64,000 bases of DNA from Plasmopara viticola (lineage: Eukaryota > Oomycota > Peronosporomycetes > Peronosporales > Peronosporaceae), in contig MBPM02000094.1 in assembly GCA_001695595.3 (NCBI GenBank), positions 124,001 through 188,000 of the forward strand, given 5' to 3'. The notes beneath the pieces were generated by a model. That model saw only the letters and a list, made by a program, of their open reading frames with translations. It made no database searches and had not been told where the DNA came from. Below are positions 1-8,244 of the stretch, piece by piece. Positions within the stretch are counted from its first letter, which is position 1; the number at the start of each line of letters is the position of its first letter. The position numbers and the translations under genes are program-made.

Positions 1-2
1 AG

Positions 3-1454
3 CGCATCGACTCGAAGCCTGACAATGAAGCTTTGACAAAATTAGATAAATCTTCGGTGTCATCCGCATTGGCAAAAAGACTGAAGAAAGATGAGCCAAG
101 AGTCAATGTCGATACTGATGTTAGACCTGTAAAAAAAATGCAGCACCACTACCGGTCCGCACCTTCAGGCTCTTCTCCGACCAGCGCCGATGTTTCTGAT
201 GGTCGGCTAAACAAGCAGCTGATCGCTCAGAAGGCAATAGATCTCGACAAGAACAAACGCCCTGATGAGGTGAAGATCAAAAACCAACAAGTCATCGACC
301 CGACGCCTAAGAACGAGAACGGACAAGCACTGCGTGCTCCGCCAACTCCAGGTGAATCTTTGGTATCGGTGGTAAACAATGCACTGTTCGCATCGGCAGA
401 GAGAAATGAGCCAAAAGTCACTGTCGATACTGTTACAAAACCTGTAAAAAAAACGCAGCACGACTATCGATCTGCACCTTCACACTCTTCTCTGACCAGC
501 GCCGCCGTTTCTGACGGTCGACTTGACAAGCAGCTTATCCCTCGAAAGGGATTCGAGGTCGATGAGAACAAACACCCTGACAAGGTGGAGTTCAATATAA
601 AAAAGCGCCAGCGCATCGACCCGAAGCCTCACAATGTGAATGGACACGAAGTGCATGCTACACCAGATCCAAGAAAAAATTCGGTGTCAGTGGCGGAAGA
701 TGCGCCAGTGGTATTGGCAAAAAGGTTGAAGCCAAATGAGCCAACATTTATCATAAACAATGCCGATACTTTTTTAAAGCGACACGACTTCCACCCCGCA
801 CGTTCAGCCTCTTTTCCGACTAGCGCCGCCGCTTTTGATGGTCGACTCAACGAGGAGCTGGTTACTGAAAAAGCGTTCAAGTTTGACCTCAATAAACACC
901 CAGACGAGGTGGAAATTCATTCAGTCGAGCACCCTCTCCACTTGCGCAAAGGAAAAGAGAAAGCTGCGCATCCTGAGACGGTGAATGGTGGAAGCGTTCC
1001 CATTAATTGGAAGAAGTTTGCGAAAGGCCCCCACGTGCGGAAATCAGATAAGCTTACCGAAAAGGTAAAAAAGATCCACAAGGCCTTTCTTCAGGCTTTA
1101 AGTCTACCATTCCACCAGTATCCGGCGGAGACGATTGTGATGCTTCGCTTGGTCGAACGGGAAATAAGTTTGAGTCCAAACAACCTTCATGTTCTCAAAT
1201 CACTAAGGGATCTGGCGAAGGCACAGAAATTGCAAAGGCTAAAAACGTTGTTGGACTTAGATTTGGAAAAGTTGCTGGGGAAAGAAATGGCGGCACGGAA
1301 GAATGATGAGAAGGTGTTAAAGGATGCCTACATTGTGAAGTTGATGATCATGTACGAGTTATTTTATGACTTTTGTCATGGCAATCGGGATTTAGTCGGC
1401 GGTTTGCCAAAAAAAAGCCTTCGCCGTGATTGGGTCCTCAAGCTTTCAACTTGA
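3..1454 (+). CDS. Modular RxLR-type effector, 3' part (5' end lies outside the window)
   Basis: The frame is open from base 3 and runs 483 codons to a TGA stop; the first in-frame TTG at 33 is internal, so the gene starts upstream of the window and its signal peptide and RxLR-dEER are not visible. It contains two full and parts of further roughly 100-residue modules, each built as KRL..(D/N)EP..., a H(D/H)YRSAPS.S.PTSA stretch, DGRL(N/D)KQLI, a NKHPDEV-like block and a KKRQRIDP-like basic patch. The last module has DLNKHP at bases 885-902. The C-terminal domain carries LPFHQYPAET and ends in a helical [19 protein letters not shown] block. The same architecture is seen in the complete gene at 7237-4667, with which it is most similar. 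It faces that gene tail to tail. Function is inferred from family membership: a secreted protein acting in host cells. Confidence 0.85.
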   Translation, partial: RIDSKPDNEALTKLDKSSVSSALAKRLKKDEPRVNVDTDVRPVKKMQHHYRSAPSGSSPTSADVSDGRLNKQLIAQKAIDLDKNKRPDEVKIKNQQVIDPTPKNENGQALRAPPTPGESLVSVVNNALFASAERNEPKVTVDTVTKPVKKTQHDYRSAPSHSSLTSAAVSDGRLDKQLIPRKGFEVDENKHPDKVEFNIKKRQRIDPKPHNVNGHEVHATPDPRKNSVSVAEDAPVVLAKRLKPNEPTFIINNADTFLKRHDFHPARSASFPTSAAAFDGRLNEELVTEKAFKFDLNKHPDEVEIHSVEHPLHLRKGKEKAAHPETVNGGSVPINWKKFAKGPHVRKSDKLTEKVKKIHKAFLQALSLPFHQYPAETIVMLRLVEREISLSPNNLHVLKSLRDLAKAQKLQRLKTLLDLDLEKLLGKEMAARKNDEKVLKDAYIVKLMIMYELFYDFCHGNRDLVGGLPKKSLRRDWVLKLST

Positions 1455-1765
1455 AGCATTACCATCGCGCTCCATTTTTTGATGACCAAGATTTGCTAAT
1501 CAGCATTAACTCTACACTAGTGCGGACCGAGTCCAGTCCAAAGACTAATTTAATTGATGCAATGTTTGATTCGAGTAACTCAGTAGTTTGTGACTCATTA
1601 TAACGTACCTTCTACCACAAAAGCTCGGTGATTCGGCACGACTTTTTATGCTTCTAGTCAAGCAACTTCGAGTTCAATACAAATTGAAATGAGTGTGGTC
1701 CACAGAAAAAACAACATAATTCAGATACGTTAATTCAAAGAGAGTTGTTGAAAGCTAGATTCATA
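1455..1765. repeat. Left arm of an inverted repeat made of two effector 3' flanks
   Basis: This sequence following the stop codon matches, in reverse complement, the stretch 4290-4666 following the stop of the gene at 7237-4667 (for example GACCAAGATTTGCTAATCAG here, CTGATTATCAAATCTTGGTC there). The two effector ends plus flanks therefore form an imperfect palindrome around the pseudogene at 2.5-4.2 kb. Confidence 0.75.
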
Positions 1766-1799
1766 ATACAATTTAATGTGTGCAACATGAAAGTAGGCT

Positions 1800-2070
1800 C
1801 AATCATTACACCATAAGATTCACTAATAAAGCTTCATAAGTAGTATTGGTGATCTCGGCGCTGTTTGCGTAGTATCTTTATCGCTGTGGCGGTCGAATAA
1901 AAAATTGATATTATCAACTAATGCTAAGAGCGCATTTGCCGTGAAGTCGTTACGCTAAACCAGTAAAAAAAAAAAAAATGGACCCAGTGCGGTGGAAACG
2001 CCGAATTGCGTAACGCTTAGTGAAGTTTGTATAGTCTTGCTTTTTATTCTGCCTCAGCATAATCAAGTCT
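1800..2070 (-). repeat. Dispersed repeat, copy 1 (partner at 11,225-11,500, opposite orientation)
   Basis: Reverse complement of this block aligns with 11,225-11,500, sharing ATACAAACTTCACTAAGCGT, the GACTTCACGGCAAAT segment and a common end at AGTGAATCTTATGG. Beyond that end the two loci diverge, which suggests a true element edge. No coding capacity is seen, and the class is not assignable from two copies. Confidence 0.6.
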
Positions 2071-2344
2071 ATGTAGTAAAATTGCAGTCGCAATGGCGAC
2101 TATTTTGGAACTTGGGAGACCGAAAAGTTGTATCATATGCGATATAATTCCACTAAGAATATGCCAGTCATCGCACTAATTTTACGATAGCAGCAATACA
2201 GCACCGCCTCCCACGATGCCGCCTCGTATCGGACAGTCAAATTATATATGTTTGCCGTAGCCACATATCACTTGCCCGTAAATTTACCGCCTTAGCTCCA
2301 CGTGTCGTTTGCTTTGGTACTATTGTTTTGTTGCTCTCGAACTG

Positions 2345-2530
2345 TCTTATATTCATCTAAAACGCGTGCTCCGCCGAGCCCTCTTTCTCAAGTTGCTTGT
2401 ACTTCTTTAAATGCATCTTCTTCGCTTCGATGCGTGACATGTATTTAGAGTTCTCCACGACTTGTGATATGAATTCGTGCTCTAGAGAGGAGGCTTGGAT
2501 ATGAGAATCACACCCGTTACCATATCTCTT
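2345..2530 (-). pseudogene. Short open segment, possible C-terminal end of an unknown protein
   Basis: On the minus strand about 55 codons are open, ending in TAG near 2348 and encoding a lysine/glutamate-rich tail (EAKKMHLKKYKQLEKEG). There is no start codon upstream in frame before the effector pseudogene begins. It could be the end of a mobile-element protein or chance. The rest of 2075-2345 shows nothing recognisable. Confidence 0.2.
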
Positions 2531-2533
2531 CAA

Positions 2534-4026
2534 TTAAATAGTGTCTGTGAAGTTGGAGCAAACATTTTCGCTCAGCAATTTTCTCAAAACTGGGCGCAAC
2601 AACAACCTTGACCGTTTAAATCCCTGAAAATTTGCCAAATCATCAAGTGCATTGGAAACAAGGATGTTGTTTGGACTTGGACTTGGTCTCCATTTCTTGA
2701 TGCGGAGCATCTTAACCGTCTCCGCCGGATACTGGTGGATTTCCAGGATAAAAGCCTGGAGAGATGCCACGTAGACTTTTTTAAATTTTCGGGGGCCTCT
2801 CGCTAATTCAGACTTCCAATTTATAGGATCACTGTGACTCTTTACCGTCGCAGGATGCGCGAATTTCTCATTGCCTTCACGCAAGTGGAAAGGTTGCTCG
2901 TCTAAATGTAAATCCGCCTTGTCAGGGTTTTTGTTTAGGTCTATCTCAAATGCTTTCTGCGTAATCAGCTGCTTGTTGAGTCGACCATCACGAGCGGCAG
3001 TGCTGGTCGCTGAAGGTGCGGGTTGGTAGCCGTGCTCCATTATAGGTCTTACATCATTTTTGACAGTCACGGTCGGCTCATCTATCCCCAATCTTTTTGC
3101 CGGTGCGAGTGGCGCATTGTTTGCGACCAACACCAAAGCATTTTCAACATTCGAGGGAGCACGTAGTGCTTGTTCAACCAGATTGTAAGGCATCGAAGTA
3201 ACGGACTGACGTTGGCTGATTCTGACCTCCACCTCGTCCGGAAACTTGTTCAAGTCAATCTCAAAATGCTACCGAGCGGTTAGCCGCTTGTTAAGTCGAC
3301 CACCAAGAGCGGCGGCGCTAATCGGAAAAGAGTCTGAAGGTGCGGATAGAAAGTCGTGCTGCTTTAAAAATTTAAAGGCATTGTTTATGATAAATGTTGG
3401 CTCACTTGTTTCCACTCTTTTTGCCAGTACGACTGGCGCATCTTTCGCCACCGACACCGAATGTTTTCTTGGATTTAATGTAGTATGCACTTCTTGTCCA
3501 CCAACAGTGTCAGGCCTCGGTTAGATGCCTGACACTCGCGCTTTTTTATTTTGATCTTCACCTCGTCAAGGTGTTTGTTCTTGTCGACCTTGACCGCTTC
3601 CCGAGCGATTGGCTGCTTGTTAAGTCGACCATCAGGAACATCGGCGCTGCTCGGAAAATAGCTCGAAGGTTCGGATCAGTAGTCGTGCTGCGCTTTTTTT
3701 ACAGGTCCTTCAGCAGCACTCCTGGCTTATCTCTCCCCCGTCTTTTTGCCGATGCGGATGATTCCAAAGACTACTTTGGATACGGCGTGGTATGCAGTTC
3801 GTGTTCAGACACTTTGTCAAGCGTCGGATTGACGCGCTGGTGCTTGCTGTTTTTCATCTTTAACATAGGATTCAATCGATTTAACTTCTTAATTGGCTTC
3901 GCAGCGTTTGCACTCACATTTTCTTCATCCATCCTCAATACATTAGCCGTTTTTATGATTGTCTGTTCTGATTCTTTAGCTATACTGTTACCTTCCGAAA
4001 AAGCGGTTTAGCATGCGCTCTTCATG
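2534..4026 (-). pseudogene. RxLR-type effector pseudogene, inverted middle part
   Basis: The minus strand encodes, in several frames (longest 3253-2534 and 3490-3269), the module region of the effector family: HDFLSAPSDSFPTSAA, a DLNKNP block at 2941-2924, LHLREGNEKFAHPATV and part of the C-terminal domain (IHQYPAETVKMLR). At its 5' side, homology stops in the bases encoding DEER (4016-4026). At its 3' side it stops after LLSE near 2560, where complete members continue GEEM plus the conserved helical end. Frameshifts and both truncations make it non-functional. The missing C-terminal end lies immediately next to it on the opposite strand (4027-4242), so this is a gene with an inverted middle segment and a lost 5' end. 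Confidence 0.8.
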
Positions 4027-4242
4027 GGAATAGAATGACTTTGAAGAAAAAAAGAAGACTTTGAAGGATGCCTACCTTGTGAAATTCTTTACCATGTACG
4101 GGTTATTCTATGACTTTTGCCATGGCAATAGAAACCTTATTGACAATTTGCTTAAAAAAAGCAGGTGCCGTGATTCACTCCTGAAGCTTTCGACTCAAAA
4201 CAGGATCGTCATGCTCTATTTCTTCATGACCGAGACTCGATA
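4027..4242 (+). pseudogene. Detached C-terminal end of the same effector pseudogene
   Basis: The plus strand encodes LKDAYLVKFFTMYGLFYDFC and the tail up to LLKLST, nearly the same as the end of the complete effector at 26,299. Homology to 26,139 onward begins exactly at 4027, directly beside the DEER-coding bases of the inverted segment. The downstream flank (GACCGAGACTCGATAATTAGCAT) also matches the flank after 26,299. It has no start or signal peptide of its own. Confidence 0.8.
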
Positions 4243-4289
4243 ATTAGCATTAACGAACCCGCATTACGAGTCTGGCATATTATTTAGCT

Positions 4290-4666
4290 TTCAACAACTC
4301 TCATTAAATAATGTATCTGTATTTTTCTCAAAAAATTTTTATTATAGGTTTAGCAAACCCATTGGTTTTGTTCTGTGGGCCACACTCATTATAATTTTAG
4401 TCGAAGTTGCTTGCCACTGCGGCGTGAAGCAATTTTTTACTTTAAATTACGTACCTATTCAGTACATGAGCCGAGATTTTGTGGTCGAAGGTACGCTAAA
4501 ATGAATCATAGAATACTGAGTTGCTCCTATCAAATTGAGTGCGTATCGAACATTGCATCGAGGAAATTAGTCTTTCTACTGGGTACTGACTCGGTCCAAA
4601 CTAGTGTAGACTTAATGCTGATTATCAAATCTTGGTCATCAAAAAATCGAGCGCGATGGTAATGCT
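4290..4666. repeat. Right arm of the effector 3'-flank inverted repeat
   Basis: Reverse-complement partner of 1455-1765. Similarity runs from the stop codon of the minus-strand effector (4667) outward through a CCACACTCATT...GTCGAAGTTGCTTG segment. ORFs called inside it are not supported. Confidence 0.75.
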
Positions 4667-7237
4667 TCAAGTTGAAAGCTCCAGGATCGAATCTTGGCGA
4701 ATGCCTTTTTTAGGCAAATTGCCGACTAAATCCCTATTGCCATGGCAAAAGTCATAAAATAACTCGTACATGATCACCAACTTCACAGTGTAGGCATCTT
4801 TCAAAATCTTCTTATCAATCTTCAGTGCCGCCATTTCTTCTCCCACCAACTTTACCAAATCCGGGCGCAACAGCATCTTCAACCTCTCTGCGTTCTGTGA
4901 AGTTGCCAGATTCCTAAGTGATCTCCAAACAAGGATGTTGTTTGGACTTGCTCGAAATTTATTCCAATTGACTAAGCGAAGCATCTTAGACGTCTCCGCC
5001 GGATACTGGTGGAACGGCAGGCTATAAGCTTGGAGAAATGCCACGTGGACCTTTCTTGCCTTCACAGTACTTCTATCTTTTTTACCCACGTGGGGGCCAC
5101 TCCGAAGTTCAGACTTCCAATTTATGGAAACACTTTGACCAATCGCCGTCGCAGAATGTGCAAATTTCTCATTTTCTTCGCGCAGGTGCGGAGGGTGATC
5201 GACTGAATGTGATTCCACCTCGTCAGGGTGTTTGTTTAGGTCAAACTTAAATGCCTGTGCTTGTCCGACCACATTATTATTCTTTGGATCAATGGATTGG
5301 CGCTGGCTGTCTCTGACCTCCACGTCGTCCGGAAGTTTGTTCAAGTCAATCTCAAAAGGCTTCCGACCAATTAGCTGAGTGTTAAGTCGACCATCAGGAG
5401 CGGCGGCGCTAGTCGGAAAAGAGTCTGGAGGTGCGGATAAGAAGTTGTGCGTCTTTAGCGTTTCAACGGCATTGTCTATGATAAATGTTGGCACATTTGG
5501 GTCCACCCTTTTTGCCAATACGACTGGCGCATCTTCCGCCACCGACACTGAATGTTTTCTCGGATTTGGTGTAGTATGCACTTCTTGTCCACCCACATTG
5601 TCAGGCCTCGGGTCGATGCGCTCGCGCTTTTTTATTTTGATCTTCACCTTGTTAGGGTGTTTGTTCTTGTCGACCTTGAATCCCTTTCGAGGGATAAGTT
5701 GCTTGTTAAGTCGACCGTCTGGAACAACGGCGCTGGTCGGAGATGAGCTTGAAGGGTCGGGCCGGAGGCCGTGCTGCGTCTCTCTTGCAGCAATATCAAC
5801 AGTGACTTTTGGTTCATCTCCCTTCGCCGATGCGAACAGAGGTTTGTTTGCCACCGATATTAAAGCTTCTGGAGTTAGCGGAGCACGCAGTGCTTGTCCA
5901 CCCTCGTTGTCAGGCGTCGAATCGACAGCTTGTTGATTGTTCTTCCGGATCGTCACCTCATCAGACCGTTTGTTCTCGTCGTTATTTAGTGCCTTCCGAG
6001 CGATCAGCTGCTTGTTTAGCCGACTATCAGAAACATCGGCGCTGGTCGGAGAAGAGCCTGAAGGTGCGGATTGGTAGTGGTGCTGCGTTTTTTTTACAGG
6101 TCTAACACCAGCATTGACATTGACTCTTGGCTCATCTTTCTTCAGTCTTTTTGCCGATGCGAATGACACCGAAGATCTATCTAATTTTGTCAAAGCTTCA
6201 TTGTCAGGCTTCGAGTCGATGCGCTCGCGCATTTTCAAATTGATCTTCGCCTTGTCAGGGTGTTTGTTCTCGTCGTCTTTGACCTCTTTCCGAGCAATTG
6301 GCTGCTTGTTAAGTCGACCATCAGAAGCGACGGCGTTAGTCGGAGTAGAGCCTGAAGGTGCGGATCGGTAGTCGTGCTGCATTTTCTTTACAGGTCTTTT
6401 AGCAGTATTGACAGTGACTCTTGGCTCATCTCTCCCCAGCCTTTTTGCCGATGCAAATGACACCGAAGATTGTTTTGATTTCGGCGTAGTATGCAGATCT
6501 CGTCCAACCACACTGTCAGGCTTTGGATCCATGCGCTGGCGCTTGCTGTGTTTGAATTTCACGTCTTCAGGATGTTTGCTCGTGTCGAGATTAGACGCCT
6601 CCCGAGCGATCAGCCGCTTGTTATGCCGGCCATCAAGAGCTGCAGTGCTAGTCGAAGGAGAACCCGAAGGTGCAAATCGGTAATCGTGCGGAATTTTTTT
6701 TACAGATCTTTTAGCAGTATTGACAGTACGTCTTGGCTCATCTTTTCCCAGTCTTTTTGCCGATGCGGATGACACCAAAGACTTCTTTGGATTTGGCGAA
6801 GTATGCAGTTCGTGTCCATCAACTTTGTTAAGTGTCGGGCCAATGCGCTGGCGCTTGCTGTTTTGCATCGCCAACATAGGCTTCAATCGATTAAAAATTT
6901 TAATTGGCTTCGCAGCGTTCGCAATTACATCTTCTCCATCCGTTCTCAACACATTCGCCGCTTTTTTGATCGTCCGTTCTAATCCCTTTGCAATACTGTC
7001 ACTGTTCGAGAAGCGGCTCACCATGCGCTCTTCATCGCTCGCGTGGACCGTCAACTTGTCCTTTGGGTCAGGACTTTCTCGAAGAACTCGCCTCGGCAAC
7101 ATCTTGTTATCGGTGCCGCCAGACGCCATATAGTCATCATCAAGTGCTTGATGAGGCTCGACCCCGTCAGAGTCTGCAGCTGCTCGGCTGCTGGCTGCAA
7201 TGAGAAGCGCAATAGCCACGTAATATGCGCCGCGCAT
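4667..7237 (-). CDS. Giant modular RxLR-dEER effector, 856 residues
   Basis: I start at the ATG at 7237 (MRGAYYVAIALLIAASS...), because all relatives begin MRGA and the longer frame to 7351 is made partly of an inserted SINE. A signal peptide spans about residues 1-21, RVLR is at 50-53 and DEER at 68-71. Five tandem modules of about 98-104 residues plus a partial sixth follow, each with KRL..DEP, H(D/H)YR.AP(S/P)xS, DGRLN(K/T)QLI, a NKHPDEV-like block and a basic KRQRID/KKRERID patch. DLNKLP lies at residues 631-636 and DLNKHP at 666-671. The C-terminal domain (LPFHQYPAET... [17 protein letters not shown]) ends at FST-like LELST. RxLR proteins are secreted from haustoria and enter host cells; the specific target is unknown. 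It is nearly twice the length of its relatives because of module number. The 24-kb member shares its leader. Confidence 0.93.
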   Translation of the reverse strand: MRGAYYVAIALLIAASSRAAADSDGVEPHQALDDDYMASGGTDNKMLPRRVLRESPDPKDKLTVHASDEERMVSRFSNSDSIAKGLERTIKKAANVLRTDGEDVIANAAKPIKIFNRLKPMLAMQNSKRQRIGPTLNKVDGHELHTSPNPKKSLVSSASAKRLGKDEPRRTVNTAKRSVKKIPHDYRFAPSGSPSTSTAALDGRHNKRLIAREASNLDTSKHPEDVKFKHSKRQRMDPKPDSVVGRDLHTTPKSKQSSVSFASAKRLGRDEPRVTVNTAKRPVKKMQHDYRSAPSGSTPTNAVASDGRLNKQPIARKEVKDDENKHPDKAKINLKMRERIDSKPDNEALTKLDRSSVSFASAKRLKKDEPRVNVNAGVRPVKKTQHHYQSAPSGSSPTSADVSDSRLNKQLIARKALNNDENKRSDEVTIRKNNQQAVDSTPDNEGGQALRAPLTPEALISVANKPLFASAKGDEPKVTVDIAARETQHGLRPDPSSSSPTSAVVPDGRLNKQLIPRKGFKVDKNKHPNKVKIKIKKRERIDPRPDNVGGQEVHTTPNPRKHSVSVAEDAPVVLAKRVDPNVPTFIIDNAVETLKTHNFLSAPPDSFPTSAAAPDGRLNTQLIGRKPFEIDLNKLPDDVEVRDSQRQSIDPKNNNVVGQAQAFKFDLNKHPDEVESHSVDHPPHLREENEKFAHSATAIGQSVSINWKSELRSGPHVGKKDRSTVKARKVHVAFLQAYSLPFHQYPAETSKMLRLVNWNKFRASPNNILVWRSLRNLATSQNAERLKMLLRPDLVKLVGEEMAALKIDKKILKDAYTVKLVIMYELFYDFCHGNRDLVGNLPKKGIRQDSILELST

Positions 7238-7305
7238 GGGGATGGTTGCAAAATCGGTAATACCGGAGCTGATTAAAAGTTTTGCAAAATAAATTTTAGA
7301 AGATA
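7238..7305 (-). promoter_or_regulatory. Conserved effector leader, type A
   Basis: The bases just upstream of the ATG contain AATCAGCTCCGGTATT (7274-7259, minus strand), also present 28 bases before the ATG of the effector at 24,431. Flanking TTTTGCAAA-like bases also match. This is probably conserved 5' leader or promoter; no experimentally defined oomycete initiator could be assigned with confidence. Confidence 0.5.
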
Positions 7306-7648
7306 AATTGGCGATTTTTCGGAAAAGGTTGGGGTGACGCCCTCCTTCCAAGCGCGCGGGCTAAATGCTCGCGCGCTTCGGGCAGGTGCTCTCGGGCATC
7401 TGCAGTCTCTAACGAGTCTCACCCTCGACGCGACGGTCTCCAGCACTAGGGCGCCACCTGGGCTCTTACCAAGTCAGAACTACACAAAATAATGGAAGAC
7501 CCTCACGGCCTCGGTGCTGGCTGCACTGCCCGCCGAACGAGACCCGACGTATGCGGACACCACTCTATGCCGTGGACTAGCCATAGAGCCTAGCACGTGC
7601 ATAACTTGGCAACGCGATAACGTAATACAATACAATACAATTGGCGAT
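7306..7648 (+). mobile_element. SINE-like retroposon, copy 1, with 10-bp target-site duplication
   Basis: A 323-bp unit (7316-7638) flanked by perfect AATTGGCGAT duplications at 7306-7315 and 7639-7648. It begins TTTTCGGAAAAGGTTGGGGT, contains two GC-rich hairpins near its 5' end (GCGCGCGGGC..GCTCGCGCGC and GCAGGTGC..GCATCTGC) and ends in a short-unit tail, (TACAA)n. Three of four copies in the window start at nearly the same base, which favours a full-length non-autonomous element over random LINE 3' ends. I see no clear polymerase III A and B boxes. It sits 69 bp upstream of the giant effector's ATG. Confidence 0.85.
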
Positions 7649-7829
7649 GTGCATTTCCGACGACGTAATGTTTATCAATACATGATAACAATTTTAGGCT
7701 TGTCTTACTTAAATCGAAGTGACACTTAATTCTGTTTGCGGCTGATTTACCTTGTGGCAATGTCCTAATGTCGATGTTCACGTCAGATCGCACAAAGTGT
7801 CTAAGACTTTTAATACACAAAAAAGCCCT
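7649..7829. other. Short spacer without recognised features
   Basis: Between the SINE and the next relic, only short frames in AT-rich sequence; nothing supported. Confidence 0.4.
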
Positions 7830-8073
7830 TTGGTCGCTTAAAGCGCCTAGGCACAGGCGAATGAGTCAAGAAAGTCATGACGCAGAAGACAACTTAACGG
7901 TTTATAAAAAGCGCGTTGTGGACAATTTCTCACGAGGATCGAAACAAAGTGTCATAAACGCGATACGAAAAAAACTTATTGCGAAAGCTGCAAAAGCAAT
8001 TAAAGACTATCTTAAGCCAGGAGATCAACCCGCTAGAATATTGTTCATTAGAGTACTGTATAAAGCGATTTTT
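7830..8073 (+). pseudogene. RxLR-type effector relic (N-terminal part only)
   Basis: The plus strand encodes RMSQESHDAEDNLTVYKK followed by RVVDNFSRGSKQSVINAIRK and AKAAKAIKDYLK, corresponding to the RxLR-dEER to early-module region of the family; RxLR has become RMSQ and the EER is lost. There is no signal peptide and the frame ends at 8076. The same sequence, in longer form, is at about 29,000 and 51,960, and each time it lies tail to tail with an intact minus-strand effector. Confidence 0.65.
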
Positions 8074-8079
8074 TAAAGC

Positions 8080-8244
8080 AAAACATGGAAAGATGAATGC
8101 CGGACGACACAAATTCGCAAAACGCCCATGTTCGAATGATTTGATTGCCTGAAAACTCCACCAACTGACCCCGCTATCTCGCACCGCGGTCGCTTTGAGT
8201 CCAGTCGTAAAGTGTCGGCAATTCTGATCGAAGCTGTAATGTCC
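8080..8244. repeat. Duplicated 3' flank shared with 32,910-33,090
   Basis: AAAGCAAAACATG(G/C)AAAGATGAA, the TCGCAC(C/A)GCGGT segment and ATGTCCTTA(A/G)TC are shared with the flank of the effector at 34,644-33,091, showing that the two loci arose by duplication of a segment larger than the gene. Confidence 0.7.

Noticed and set aside
1251..1265. LDLDL (LxLxL-type EAR) in the C-terminal domain of the first effector
   Set aside because: It lies in the conserved helical domain where the matching positions in most relatives do not fit (RPDL, HPDL), so it is probably chance.
7238..7351. Longer N-terminus for the giant effector (38 extra residues)
   Set aside because: Part of it is SINE sequence and its target site; relatives start at MRGA, and a signal peptide needs to be N-terminal.
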